This document shows positions 1-8,908 of a stretch of 64,000 bases of DNA, piece after piece. Below the pieces are notes generated by a model. The model was not told the origin of the DNA and made no database searches. It worked only from the letters and a program-made list of their open reading frames with translations. The DNA is from UBA4427 sp046351135 (lineage in GTDB: Bacteria; Myxococcota_A; UBA9160; UBA4427): the NCBI GenBank assembly GCA_046351135.1, contig JAXLZA010000002.1:434001-498000 (forward strand). Reading direction: 5' to 3'. Both the position numbers and the translations under genes were made by a program. The stretch's first letter is position 1, and each line of letters starts with the position of its first letter.

Positions 1-466
1 CCTCGTAGATGCCCGCTGCGAGCAGCAGCTCGACGGCCTCCCGGGGTGACAGCCGGGCCGCGAGCCGATCGAAGGTCGCCTTCGAGAGGGTGCTCGTCCC
101 GGCGAGCTCGGTCGTCGCCTCGAGCACGAGGCGCTGCAGGGCGTCGAAGCAGGGCGCATCGATCCGCCCGGCCTCGATCGCCCGGATCTGCTCCGGCGTG
201 ATGCCCGCGGCCTGGGAGATGCCGACGTGCTGGTCCCATTCGTACGCGGCCCGCCGCAGGTTCGCGACGCGCAGGATGGCGAGCTCCCGGAGCTTCGGGT
301 CGAGCTGCTGCTGGGACAGGATGCTGAGCAGCAGGTCCGCCAGTCGGGGCCAGTTCGTCTCGGCATGGCCGAAGAGCAGGGCGATCTCGTTCGGCCGATC
401 CGGGGCGAGCAGCTGCCGGATCGACTCGGGTGCCGTGGCGAGGTCGAGGAGGGGAAGGCGGGGCAT
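1..466 (-). CDS. Carboxymuconolactone decarboxylase / AhpD-like protein (3' end cut by window edge)
   Basis: The visible 155 codons start at an ATG preceded by a good AAAGGAG site. The region holds the family signature: Glu61 in RELAILRV, then YEWDQHV at about residues 75-81, as in CMD-domain proteins such as gamma-carboxymuconolactone decarboxylases and AhpD-like peroxidase partners. The usual AhpD CxxC pair is not visible in this part. The protein is likely cytosolic. It is transcribed away from the potassium-uptake genes, with a 125-nt gap. Substrate cannot be inferred; many such genes sit in degradative clusters like the one downstream. Confidence 0.85.
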   Translation of the reverse strand, partial: MPRLPLLDLATAPESIRQLLAPDRPNEIALLFGHAETNWPRLADLLLSILSQQQLDPKLRELAILRVANLRRAAYEWDQHVGISQAAGITPEQIRAIEAGRIDAPCFDALQRLVLEATTELAGTSTLSKATFDRLAARLSPREAVELLLAAGIYE

Positions 467-591
467 GGGCGCTCCTTTCATGGGCGGGGCGGGCCGTGCA
501 GGTTCGGACGGGGCCGCGAGGCGGACCGGCGGTATGCTGCGGCCCCGTGAAGCCCGACGCCAGTCGCCCCCGTGATTCCTCCGTGCAACGC

Positions 592-1938
592 ATGCCGCTG
601 GCGCATCTCTCGGCGCCGCAGCTCCTCGTCGTCTCCTTCGTCGGGCTGATCGTCCTCGGCTGGCTCGGCTTCCTCGGGCTTCCGGGGCTCTACGAAGGCG
701 CGCCGATGGGCTGGATCGATGCGCTCTTCATCTCGGCGAGCGCGGTCTGCGTGACGGGCCTCTCGACGATCGACGTACCCGCGGTGCTCTCGTTCTGGGG
801 CGAGCTCTGGCTGCTGCTGTTGATCCAGGCCGGGGGCCTCGGGATCCTGACCTTCGCCGCGATGGTCGCCCGCGTCACCGGCCGCCGCGCCGGCCTCGAC
901 GTGGAGGAGGCCTCCGGGACCTTCACGTCGGTGATGGCCCTCGGCACGCCGGGCTCGCTGATGCGCACCATCCTCGGCGTCACCCTCGCGTGCGAGGCCG
1001 TCGGTGCCCTCGGCCTGCTCATCGTCTGGGGCGGCGACCACGAGCTCGGCCGCGCCGTCTGGCTCTCGGTCTTCCACTCGGTCTCCGCCTTCTGCAACGC
1101 GGGCTTCTCGCTCTTCTCGGACAGCCTGATCGGTCAGCAGCGCAACGCGCCGATCCTGCTCCTGGTCGCCGGCCTGATCGTGCTGGGCGGCATCGGATTC
1201 CCGGTCCTCCACGATCTGCGCTCGCGCGCGCGCGGCAAGCGGCGGCTTTCGACCCATACGCGGCTGACGCTCTCGCTGACGGGCTTCCTGATCCTGATGG
1301 GGGCCGTCGTGTTCCTCGCCCTCGAGTGGGACCGCCAGCTCGCCGGCCTGGGGCTCGCCGATCGGATCGTGAACGCGCTCTTCATGTCGATCACGCCGCG
1401 CACCGCCGGCTTCAACACCGTCGACTACGGCGCGGTCTCGAACGACTCCGTCCTGCTCACGATCGCGCTCATGTGGATCGGCGGCGCGCCCGGCTCGACG
1501 GCCGGTGGCGCCAAGGTCACGACCGTCGCCCTGCTGGCGCTGCTGGTCTTCGCGCGCCTGCGCGGGGATCGCCACGTCTCGGTCGGCGGTCGCACCGTGC
1601 CCGACGAGACGGTCAATCGCGCGACCGGTCTGGCGACGGGCATGGTGCTGCTGCTCTTCGTCTTCACCCTGGCCCTGCTCGCCTTCGAGCCCGCGGGCCT
1701 CGCGCCCGACGCGGAGCGGACCCGGATGGTGCAGTCCGTCTTCGAGGTCCAGAGCGCGCTCAGCACCGTCGGCCTCTCGATGAACCTGACGCCGACGCTC
1801 GCGGACGGGAGCAAGCTCGCGCTCGTGCTCGTGATGCTGCTCGGGCGGGTCGGGCCGCTGGCGGTGCTCGGGGCGATGGTGGTCCGCACGCATCACGGGG
1901 ACTTCCGGTATCCGCACGAAGACGTCCTGATCGGTTGA
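592..1938 (+). CDS. ktrB: TrkH/KtrB-family potassium channel subunit
   Basis: This is a polytopic membrane protein of about 448 residues that translocates K+ (often with Na+). The four filter-loop repeats of the family are visible: VCVTGLS, FCNAGFS, RTAGFN and STVGLS, each between hydrophobic helix pairs. An M-rich N-terminal segment starts directly with the first helix. The start is uncertain: ATG 592 gives MPLAHLSAPQLL, the usual KtrB-like beginning, but an in-frame GTG at 547 is possible and neither has a strong ribosome-binding site. It lies 20 nt upstream of the cytosolic gating subunit gene, and the two surely form one operon. Confidence 0.93.
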   Translation: MPLAHLSAPQLLVVSFVGLIVLGWLGFLGLPGLYEGAPMGWIDALFISASAVCVTGLSTIDVPAVLSFWGELWLLLLIQAGGLGILTFAAMVARVTGRRAGLDVEEASGTFTSVMALGTPGSLMRTILGVTLACEAVGALGLLIVWGGDHELGRAVWLSVFHSVSAFCNAGFSLFSDSLIGQQRNAPILLLVAGLIVLGGIGFPVLHDLRSRARGKRRLSTHTRLTLSLTGFLILMGAVVFLALEWDRQLAGLGLADRIVNALFMSITPRTAGFNTVDYGAVSNDSVLLTIALMWIGGAPGSTAGGAKVTTVALLALLVFARLRGDRHVSVGGRTVPDETVNRATGLATGMVLLLFVFTLALLAFEPAGLAPDAERTRMVQSVFEVQSALSTVGLSMNLTPTLADGSKLALVLVMLLGRVGPLAVLGAMVVRTHHGDFRYPHEDVLIG

Positions 1939-1958
1939 AACACGCGGGAGGAGGGAAC

Positions 1959-2609
1959 ATGCGAGTCCTGCTGGTCGGCTTCGGAGCCTTCGGTCTCTGG
2001 TTCGCGAGGACGATGTGCGAGCTCGGCCACGAGGTCGTGGCGATCGAGCGCGACGGCGACATCGTCGATCGGCATGCGGACTGGGCGAGCCGGGTCCTCG
2101 TGGGCGACGCGACGGATCCGGTCCTGCTCGAGCGGGCGGGGGCGCGCGACGTCGACGCGGCGGTGATCGGGACGGCGGAGGCGCTGTCGACGACGATCCT
2201 CGCGACGGTGGCGCTGCGGGATCTCGGCGTCCGGCAGATCTACGCGAAGGTCCGGAGCGAGAACGAGGCGCGGGCGCTCGAGGGCCTCGACATCACCGAG
2301 GCCATCTTTCCGGAGCGCGAGGCGGCCTTCCGCCTGGCCCACCGCATCGCGACCTCGTCGGTCCTCCAGTACACGCCGATCGCCCCCGGCTACTCGGTCC
2401 AGGAGATGGCCTGCCCCGACGACTGGGTCGGGAAGACGATCCTCCAGATCGATCCCCGCACGACGCTCGGGGTCCAGGTCATCGCCATTCGGGACGCCCT
2501 GACCGGGGACTTCCGGTTGCCGCCGGACCCCGGGGCGGTCGTCAAGCCCTCGGATTCCCTGGTCCTGGCGGGGAGCGACGAGGTCCTCGCCCGGCTCGCC
2601 TCCCGCTGA
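1959..2609 (+). CDS. ktrA: KtrA/TrkA-family RCK regulatory subunit of potassium uptake
   Basis: This 216-residue cytosolic protein gates the KtrB pore in response to nucleotide binding. The N-terminal RCK_N Rossmann fold shows VGFGAFG at residues 6-12 and the acidic strand end VVAIERD. A C-terminal RCK_C (TrkA_C) domain covers roughly residues 135-216 and ends DSLVLAGSDEVL. The ATG follows a strong GGGAGGAGGG site. The length fits a single-RCK KtrA rather than the duplicated TrkA. Confidence 0.93.
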   Translation: MRVLLVGFGAFGLWFARTMCELGHEVVAIERDGDIVDRHADWASRVLVGDATDPVLLERAGARDVDAAVIGTAEALSTTILATVALRDLGVRQIYAKVRSENEARALEGLDITEAIFPEREAAFRLAHRIATSSVLQYTPIAPGYSVQEMACPDDWVGKTILQIDPRTTLGVQVIAIRDALTGDFRLPPDPGAVVKPSDSLVLAGSDEVLARLASR

Positions 2610-2781
2610 GGCCGATCGCGAATCCACGCGATAGAGTGGATCGGGTCCCCGGACGGGGCCGGCCGTCCGGGAGACGCGCCGCTCACCTCCGCAGCCGATC
2701 GCGGAAGACCGCGAGCGACCGGGGACCGGCGACGATGCCCGGCGAAGCCCGATGCCGGCCGATGACGAGAGGAGAACAGCC

Positions 2782-3912
2782 ATGGCCATCGCCCTGCCCA
2801 AGCGGATCATCTCCGCCGACTGCCACATCAACGAGCCGCCCCACGTGTTCGACGGCGTGCCCGCGAAGCTGAAGGACCGCGCGCCGAAGATGCTGCGCGG
2901 CAGCGACGGTGGGGACGGCTGGAGCTTCGACGGCAAGACGCCGAAGCGGACCTTCGGCATCGAGGCGACCGCGGGTCGCGCGGCCGGCGACAAGAAGATC
3001 TCGGGCCTGCGCTTCGACGAGATCCTGCCCGGAAACTATCAGGGCAAGGCCCACGTCGACGACATGGACAAGGACGGGATCGACGTCTCGATCGTGTATC
3101 CCGCCTACGCCGCCCAGGCCTACGTCATGCCGGACCGCGAGCTCGGCGTCGCCTGCATGCGCTCCTACAACGACTGGATCGTCGGCGAGTTCCAGGGCGC
3201 TTCGCCCTCGCGCATCATCGGGCTCCCGCTGCTGCCGGTCGACGACGGCATGGACGTCTGCCTCGCCGAGTTCGACCGCTGCGTGAAGGCCGGGGCGAAG
3301 GGGCTCCTGATCCCCGGGCTGCCGGAGCGTCCGTACCACGACCGCTACTACGATCGCCTCTTCGCCCGCGCCTCGGAGACGGGCATCCCGCTGACCTTCC
3401 ACCGGACCTTCGGCGGCAAGCCCCAGGAGGCGGACTGGGACGGCATCGCCGATCTCAAGATCAGCGCCGGCGGGACCGTCTGGCGCTTCTTCTCGGCGAC
3501 CCGGATCTTCACGTACCTGCTCTATGCCGGCGTCTTCGACCGCCATCCGAACCTCAAGATCGTGGCGGCCGAGGTCAACATGGGCTGGATGCCGTTCTGG
3601 ATGCAGACCATGGAGCAGAACTACGACGTCCGCTCCGCGCTGAAGGACGAGACGATCCTCTCGGACCGCGCCCTGGTGGACCACATGGGGACGAATCTGT
3701 TCGTGACGATCCTCGACGACGCCGTCGGCTTCGGACTGATCGCGAGCCAGCCGTGGCTCGCCGAGTGCGCGATGTGGTCCTCGGACTATCCCCACAGCGT
3801 GACGCTCTGGCCGCGCTCGCGGCAGATCCTCGCCGAGCTCGGCAAGGACCTCCGCCAGGACCAGCTCGACAAGATCGCGTTCGGCAACGCCGCCCGCGTC
3901 TACGGCATCTAG
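2782..3912 (+). CDS. Amidohydrolase-2 family metal-dependent hydrolase
   Basis: This 376-residue TIM-barrel protein belongs to the ACMSD/amidohydrolase-2 group (PF04909), which performs hydrolysis or decarboxylation at a bound metal. Visible metal-site features are SADCHINEP near the N terminus (DxH), LTFHRTFGG mid-protein and the late SSDYPHS aspartate. The start at 2782 has AGGAG 6 nt upstream; an in-frame ATG at 2752 lacks one. It opens a long plus-strand gene run and is followed after 11 nt by a small conserved gene. It is one of four amidohydrolase-2 proteins in the window. Substrate unknown. Confidence 0.88.
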   Translation: MAIALPKRIISADCHINEPPHVFDGVPAKLKDRAPKMLRGSDGGDGWSFDGKTPKRTFGIEATAGRAAGDKKISGLRFDEILPGNYQGKAHVDDMDKDGIDVSIVYPAYAAQAYVMPDRELGVACMRSYNDWIVGEFQGASPSRIIGLPLLPVDDGMDVCLAEFDRCVKAGAKGLLIPGLPERPYHDRYYDRLFARASETGIPLTFHRTFGGKPQEADWDGIADLKISAGGTVWRFFSATRIFTYLLYAGVFDRHPNLKIVAAEVNMGWMPFWMQTMEQNYDVRSALKDETILSDRALVDHMGTNLFVTILDDAVGFGLIASQPWLAECAMWSSDYPHSVTLWPRSRQILAELGKDLRQDQLDKIAFGNAARVYGI

Positions 3913-3923
3913 GAGACCGCATC

Positions 3924-4457
3924 ATGGATCAGCCCAAGTACGGCGTCGTCTACAAGGTCCAGCCCGAGCCGATGGATCCCGAGGCGTGCACCCGCTTCGA
4001 GGCCGGGGCGGTGACCTTCGTGCTCGAGTACCGCAGCGTCGACCCCGAGCGGCTCGAGCGCGCCTACGCCGGTCGGCCGGAGGATCTGGCCGAGATCCGC
4101 AAGTTCTCGCCCGAGGGCGGGTTCACGGACACCGGCCTCTCGATCCACGTCCTCGGGACCCAGGACGGCCACGAGTACCTGCGCTTCGACGTCTTCAAGG
4201 ACGACCCGCACTACCACTACGTCCATCCCACCGGCGACCGCAACCACTGGGTCCCCTTCGATCCGATCGCGGGGGGCGACATGTTCGAGTTCGCGCTGTC
4301 CTGCCTGCGCGATCGCCTCGAGTCGATGCTCGGCTACGCCGGCGGCCGCGAGCTCGCCGCGAAGGTCGACCGCCGCCGGGTCGCGCCCGTCGTCGACGCC
4401 CTCGAGAAGCGCGCCCGGGAGATCCAGGCGGAGCACCGCCTCGTCGCCAACGGCTAG
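3924..4457 (+). CDS. Conserved hypothetical protein next to amidohydrolase
   Basis: This 177-residue soluble protein has no signal peptide or membrane segment, and I do not recognise a characterised family. A histidine-rich stretch, DDPHYHYVHP, with DRNHW just after, could bind a metal. A charged helical C terminus (about residues 130-177) follows. The ATG has AGGAG 9 nt upstream. Because it follows the amidohydrolase by 11 nt, it is most likely a partner or accessory of that enzyme. Function is inferred only from this context. Confidence 0.72.
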   Translation: MDQPKYGVVYKVQPEPMDPEACTRFEAGAVTFVLEYRSVDPERLERAYAGRPEDLAEIRKFSPEGGFTDTGLSIHVLGTQDGHEYLRFDVFKDDPHYHYVHPTGDRNHWVPFDPIAGGDMFEFALSCLRDRLESMLGYAGGRELAAKVDRRRVAPVVDALEKRAREIQAEHRLVANG

Positions 4458-4511
4458 CGCCCACGACGGGACGCCCATAACGGGACGACCACGACGACTT
4501 GAAGAGGCGGG

Positions 4512-5489
4512 ATGCGCGTGGCGCGGTACATCGTCTACGGCGCCGGGGGAATCGGGGCGAGCCTCGGGGCCCAGCTCCAGCGCGCGGGCTGCGAGACGAT
4601 CTACATCGCGCGCGGTGCCCAGCTCGAGGCGCTCCGGACGAAGGGACTCGACTACGCGACGCCCGAGGGCCGCGAGCGGATCGCCGTGCGCGTCCTCGGT
4701 CATCCGGACGAGGTCGGATTCCGGGACGGGGACGCCGTCCTGCTCGCGACGAAGACCCAGGACTCGCTGCCGGCGATCGAGGCGCTCGCCCGCGCGGCGG
4801 GGCCGGAGCTGCCGGTGCTGTGCGCGCAGAACGGCGTCGAGAACGAGCGGCTCGCGCTGCGGCGCTTCCGTTCCGTCGTCGGGCTCGCGGTCTGGATCCC
4901 GGCGACCTTCGTCGATCCGGGGGTCGTGCGGAACTACGCGCCTCACGCGCCGATCGAGCTCGGGCGTCATCCCGCCGGCGTCGATGCCTTCGTCGAGTCG
5001 GTCGCGGCCGATCTGCGGCGCGCGGGCTTCGCGGCGCAGGCGCGGGCGAACGTGCTCGCGTGGAAGCATGCGAAGCTCCTGACCAACGCGGTATCGACCC
5101 TCGATGCGGTCTGCGGCTCGCGTGCCGGGCTCGACGACGTGTGTGCGGCGGTGAAGGCGGAGGGGATGGCCTGCTATGGAGCGGCGGGGATCGAGACCGT
5201 GCCGGCGGCGGAGTACGAGGCGCGGGTCGCCTTCGCCGTCGCCGCGATGGGCGAGATCGACGGCTTCCCGCGCACCGGCGGCTCGAGCACGCAGAGCCTC
5301 GCCCGCGGCCTCTCGTCGATCGAGACGGACTACGTGAACGGCGAGATCGTGCTGCTCGGGCGCACGTTCGGGGTGGCGACGCCGGTCAACGAGGCGATCG
5401 TCCGGTCGGCGAACGAGCTCGCGGCGAAGCGCCGGTCGACGCCGTTCACTCCGGCCGAGCTGCGCCGGCGGATCGAGACGCGGAGCTGA
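4512..5489 (+). CDS. Ketopantoate reductase-like (ApbA/PanE family) oxidoreductase
   Basis: This 325-residue NAD(P)H-dependent 2-ketoacid or 2-hydroxyacid oxidoreductase has an N-terminal Rossmann motif YGAGGIGASLG (residues 8-18), the strand LLATKTQD, and the C-terminal catalytic segment AWKHAKLLTN, whose Lys and Asn match the ApbA_C domain. Placement among CoA-transferase, SDR and thiolase genes argues for a catabolic oxidoreductase rather than pantothenate synthesis, but that is inference. An in-frame GTG at 4518 is better spaced from the GAGGCGGG site than ATG 4512. Confidence 0.85.
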   Translation: MRVARYIVYGAGGIGASLGAQLQRAGCETIYIARGAQLEALRTKGLDYATPEGRERIAVRVLGHPDEVGFRDGDAVLLATKTQDSLPAIEALARAAGPELPVLCAQNGVENERLALRRFRSVVGLAVWIPATFVDPGVVRNYAPHAPIELGRHPAGVDAFVESVAADLRRAGFAAQARANVLAWKHAKLLTNAVSTLDAVCGSRAGLDDVCAAVKAEGMACYGAAGIETVPAAEYEARVAFAVAAMGEIDGFPRTGGSSTQSLARGLSSIETDYVNGEIVLLGRTFGVATPVNEAIVRSANELAAKRRSTPFTPAELRRRIETRS

Positions 5490-5527
5490 ACGGACGAGGG
5501 CGGCGGGGACCGCGGAGAGGAGTGCGC

Positions 5528-6361
5528 ATGGATCTGGGACTGGCGGGCAAGACGGCCCTCGTGACGGGCGGCAGCAAGGGCATCGGCGCGGCGATCGGCG
5601 CTTCGCTCGCGCGCGAGGGGGTGCGGGTCGTGCTGTGCGCGCGGACGACGGCCGAGGTCGAGCGGACGGCGAAGACGATCGCGGACGGGACGGGCACCGA
5701 GACGCTGGGCCTGACCGGCGACGTGACCCGCCGCGAGGACATCGAGCGCGTCGTCGAGGAGGCGTCCCACCGCTTCGGCGGGATCGACATCCTGGTCAGC
5801 AACGCGGGCGTGCCCGGCGGCATCGGCTTCGGGCCGATCGACCGGATCGAAGACGCGAACGTCATGAAGGACGTCGAGACCAAGTTCCTGGGCACGCTGC
5901 GGGCGGCGCGGGCGGTGGTGCCCCACATGAAGCGGCAGGGCTGGGGGCGCATCATCGGCATCGTCGGGCTGTCGGCGCGCTATTCGAGCCGCTACGTCGG
6001 CGATCGCAATCCCGACGGCAACTACAACTACTCCGGCGGCCCGCGCAATCTCGCCGTGATCCATCTCATGCGGACGCTGTCCCACGAGCTCGGCCCCTCC
6101 GGCATCACCGCCAACGCCGTCCTGCCCGGGGCGACCCGCACCGTCGACCTCGACGCGATGCTCGGCCGCCGCTCGGCGCGGGAGGGCAAGACCCTCGACG
6201 CGCTGCGCCAGGAGACCTCGAGCATGAACGCGATCGGCCGCTGGGTCGACGCGGAGGAGGTCGCCGACGTCGTGACCTTCGTCGCGTCTCCGCGCGCCTC
6301 GAGCATCTCGGGCGAGGTCATCGCGGCGAGCGGGGGCGCCGGCCTCGGCGTCTTCATCTGA
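5528..6361 (+). CDS. Short-chain dehydrogenase/reductase with unusual active site
   Basis: This 277-residue SDR has the cofactor loop TGGSKGIG at about residues 13-20 and the structural SNAG motif. It should oxidise or reduce a hydroxyl/keto group with NAD(P). The catalytic YxxxK does not appear in its usual form: at the expected place the sequence reads YNYSGGPRN, so the lysine position is occupied by proline. The Ser region (IVGLSARYSS) is kept. It may be a divergent SDR subfamily or a reduced-activity enzyme. It is the fourth gene of the plus-strand run. Confidence 0.86.
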   Translation: MDLGLAGKTALVTGGSKGIGAAIGASLAREGVRVVLCARTTAEVERTAKTIADGTGTETLGLTGDVTRREDIERVVEEASHRFGGIDILVSNAGVPGGIGFGPIDRIEDANVMKDVETKFLGTLRAARAVVPHMKRQGWGRIIGIVGLSARYSSRYVGDRNPDGNYNYSGGPRNLAVIHLMRTLSHELGPSGITANAVLPGATRTVDLDAMLGRRSAREGKTLDALRQETSSMNAIGRWVDAEEVADVVTFVASPRASSISGEVIAASGGAGLGVFI

Positions 6362-6378
6362 GGGCGGACGGGAGCCGC

Positions 6379-7698
6379 GTGGCGAATTCCTATCTGTTCT
6401 CGCGCCGGGCGCTCTGGATCGTGCTGGGCTGCCTCGTCTGCCAGGCGGGCGCGGGGCTCTTCTACGCGAGCCGGGCGCTGGCCCCGGACGTGATCGGCGA
6501 GCTCGGCTGGACCCGGACGATGTGGTCCTCGGCGATGGCGCCGATGATCTTCGTGACCTCGGTCTGCCAGGCGGTGATCGGGGCGGCCTGCGTCCGCTAC
6601 GGGATCCGGCCGGTGCTCGTCGTCGCCGTCCTCTCCCTGGGCGTGACCTTCCTCGTGCTCGCCGGCATGCACACGCTGCCGGTCTTCTATCTCGCGACGA
6701 TGTTCCTCGCCGTCGGCAACGCGGGGATCGGCGACGTGTCGGTCGGCGCGGTGATCACGCGCTGGTTCGATCGCTCGCGCGGCGTCGCGCTGGGCTTCGC
6801 GTTCGCGGGCTCGAACATCGGCGCCGTCTTCTTCGTCCACGCGGTCACCGAGTGGACCGGCCTCTACGGCTGGCGGGGGGCGTCGCTCGGGCTCGGGCTG
6901 GTCTCGATGGCGGTGATGCTGCCCTTCGCGCTCTTCGTCGTCCGCGATCCGCGGCCGGGGGAGGGCGAGGAGGCGGAGTCGAGTCCTTCGGTCGACGCCC
7001 TGGTCGCGGGTTCGACTGCGGCCACGGCGTCGATGTCGGCGTCGGGCGCGGCGTCGCCGGACGGGACGGGAGCGGGCCGCGCTCCGGAGGCCGCGACCGA
7101 CGTCGATCTGCGCCGCTCGCTCCGAACCCCCGCCTTCTGGGTCCTCTTCTTCACCATCTTCTGTTATGCCGTCGCCCAGCTCGGCATGCTGGACCACCTC
7201 GTCCTCTACCTCGTCGACCTCGGCTACGACCGCGAGGAGGCGGGCAACGCCCTCGAGCTGACGGTCGGCGCAGGGATCCTCGCCAAGCTCTCGGCCGGAG
7301 CGATCGCGCTGCGCTTCGCGACCCGCCATCTGCTCGTCGCGAACACCGCGCTGCTCGCCCTCGGCGTGGCCCTCCTGCCCCTCGCCGCCGATCCCCGCAT
7401 CCTCGGCGCCTCGGGCATCGCCTTCGGCATCGCGACCTCCGCGCGGGACGTCCTGATCCCGCTGGCCGCGGCCGAGTTCTTCGGGGCGCGCCATTTCGCG
7501 GCGATCTATGGGATGATGATGCTCGCGTACTTCCCCGGCGGCGGGCTCGGGCCGATCGTCCTGGCCCGGGCCTACGATCTGATGGGGAGCTACGAGGCGG
7601 GATTCGCCGTGTGTCTCGGATTCCTGGGGCTGGCCCTGATCGGGCAGGTCTTCGCGGCGCGCCGGTCCTTCGGGACGCATGCCGGTGGGAGGGCGTAG
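6379..7698 (+). CDS. Major facilitator superfamily transporter
   Basis: The 439-residue protein has about 12 predicted transmembrane helices and a long cytoplasmic loop rich in Glu, Ser and Ala (about residues 195-245) between helices 6 and 7, typical of MFS carriers. It starts with GTG 17 nt after the SDR stop. The position inside a catabolic run suggests import of the run's substrate or a related anion (monocarboxylate or oxalate:formate-antiporter-like), though the substrate cannot be read from sequence. Confidence 0.88.
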   Translation: MANSYLFSRRALWIVLGCLVCQAGAGLFYASRALAPDVIGELGWTRTMWSSAMAPMIFVTSVCQAVIGAACVRYGIRPVLVVAVLSLGVTFLVLAGMHTLPVFYLATMFLAVGNAGIGDVSVGAVITRWFDRSRGVALGFAFAGSNIGAVFFVHAVTEWTGLYGWRGASLGLGLVSMAVMLPFALFVVRDPRPGEGEEAESSPSVDALVAGSTAATASMSASGAASPDGTGAGRAPEAATDVDLRRSLRTPAFWVLFFTIFCYAVAQLGMLDHLVLYLVDLGYDREEAGNALELTVGAGILAKLSAGAIALRFATRHLLVANTALLALGVALLPLAADPRILGASGIAFGIATSARDVLIPLAAAEFFGARHFAAIYGMMMLAYFPGGGLGPIVLARAYDLMGSYEAGFAVCLGFLGLALIGQVFAARRSFGTHAGGRA

Positions 7699-7699
7699 G

Positions 7700-8908
7700 G
7701 TGCGGGTTCTCGAGGGCATCCGGGTGGTCGAGGTCGCGCAGTACGTCTACGTCCCGGTCGCGGGCAGCGTGCTCGCGGAGTGGGGCGCCGAGACGATCAA
7801 GGTCGAGCCGCCCGGGGCGGGCGACGCCTATCGTGGTCTGCGGCGGACCGGTGCCCTCGCGGTCGAGGGCCCGGTCAACTTCGCCATCGAGCACGCCAAC
7901 CGCGGCAAGCGCAGCATCGGCCTCGACCTCTCGAAGCCGTCGGGGCGCGAGGTCCTCGCCGAGCTGGTCCGGACGGCGGACGTGTTCCTGACGAACCTGC
8001 TGCCCGAGTCGCGCGAGCGCCTGAAGGTCGAGCTCGAGGACGTGCGGGCCTGGAATCCGCGGATCGTCTACGCCCGGGGCACCGGCATGGGCGAGCGCGG
8101 CGCCGAGAAGAATCGCGGCGGCTTCGACTACGCGACCTTCTGGGCCCGGGCCGGCAGCGCCTTCGGCGCGACGCCGCCTGGTGCGCCGCGCCCGTCGCCG
8201 ATGCCCGGCGGCTCCTACGGTGACTCGCTCGCGGGCCTCACCCTGGCCGGCGGGATCTCGGCCGCGCTCTTCGCCCGGGAGCGGACGGGCGAGGCGCCCG
8301 TCGTCGATCTCTCGCTCCTCGGCATGGGGATGTGGGCGATGGGCATGGCGATCGCGGGCTCGCTCGCGCAGGGCACGCCGTGGACCCCGCTCCCCCGGGT
8401 CCCCGAGACGAACGCCCTCGCCGGGACCTACCGGACGAAGGACGGGCGCTGGCTCGCCCTCGTCTGCCTCCAGGCGTTCCGCTACTGGCCGGAGCTGTGT
8501 CGGATCGTCGGTCATCCCGAGTGGACGCAGGATCCGCGCTTCGCGACGGCGGAGCTGCTCCAGGCGAACAGCGCGGCCTGCATGGCGCTGCTCGACGCGC
8601 TCTTCGCGAGCCAGCCGCTCGTCCATTGGCAGAAGGTGCTCGCGCCCTTCAGTGGCGTCTGGGAAGTCATGCAGGATACGCTCGAGGTGACCCGGGATCC
8701 GCAGGTCGCCGCGAACGGCTTCCTGTCCACGATCGAGGCGGGCGACGGCTCGACCTTCCGGCTCGTCGGCAGCCCCGTCCAGTTCGGGGAGCAGCCGCCG
8801 TCGACGACGCGGGCCCCGGAGGCCGGGGAGAACACCGAGGAGATCCTGCTCGAGCTCGGCTTCGACTGGGATCGCATCGGCCAGCTCCGGGCGGAAGGCG
8901 CGATATGA
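7700..8908 (+). CDS. CaiB/BaiF family III CoA-transferase
   Basis: This enzyme of about 402 residues transfers CoA between carboxylic acids through a covalent aspartyl-CoA intermediate. Family features are the start VLEGIRVVEVAQYVYVPVAG, the WGAETIKVEPP segment, NRGKRSIGLDLSKP, and GGSYGDSLAGL carrying the likely nucleophilic Asp. GTG 7700 has GGGAGGG upstream; an ATG at 7679 would overlap the MFS gene. It ends in a 4-nt ATGA overlap with the thiolase-like gene. It probably activates the pathway acid as a CoA thioester. Confidence 0.9.
   Translation: MRVLEGIRVVEVAQYVYVPVAGSVLAEWGAETIKVEPPGAGDAYRGLRRTGALAVEGPVNFAIEHANRGKRSIGLDLSKPSGREVLAELVRTADVFLTNLLPESRERLKVELEDVRAWNPRIVYARGTGMGERGAEKNRGGFDYATFWARAGSAFGATPPGAPRPSPMPGGSYGDSLAGLTLAGGISAALFARERTGEAPVVDLSLLGMGMWAMGMAIAGSLAQGTPWTPLPRVPETNALAGTYRTKDGRWLALVCLQAFRYWPELCRIVGHPEWTQDPRFATAELLQANSAACMALLDALFASQPLVHWQKVLAPFSGVWEVMQDTLEVTRDPQVAANGFLSTIEAGDGSTFRLVGSPVQFGEQPPSTTRAPEAGENTEEILLELGFDWDRIGQLRAEGAI

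Noticed and set aside
478..1917. Long antisense frames opposite the KtrB gene and many other genes
   Set aside because: They are Arg/Gly/Ala-rich translations with no family motifs, opposite clearly conserved genes; a normal effect of GC-rich codon use.
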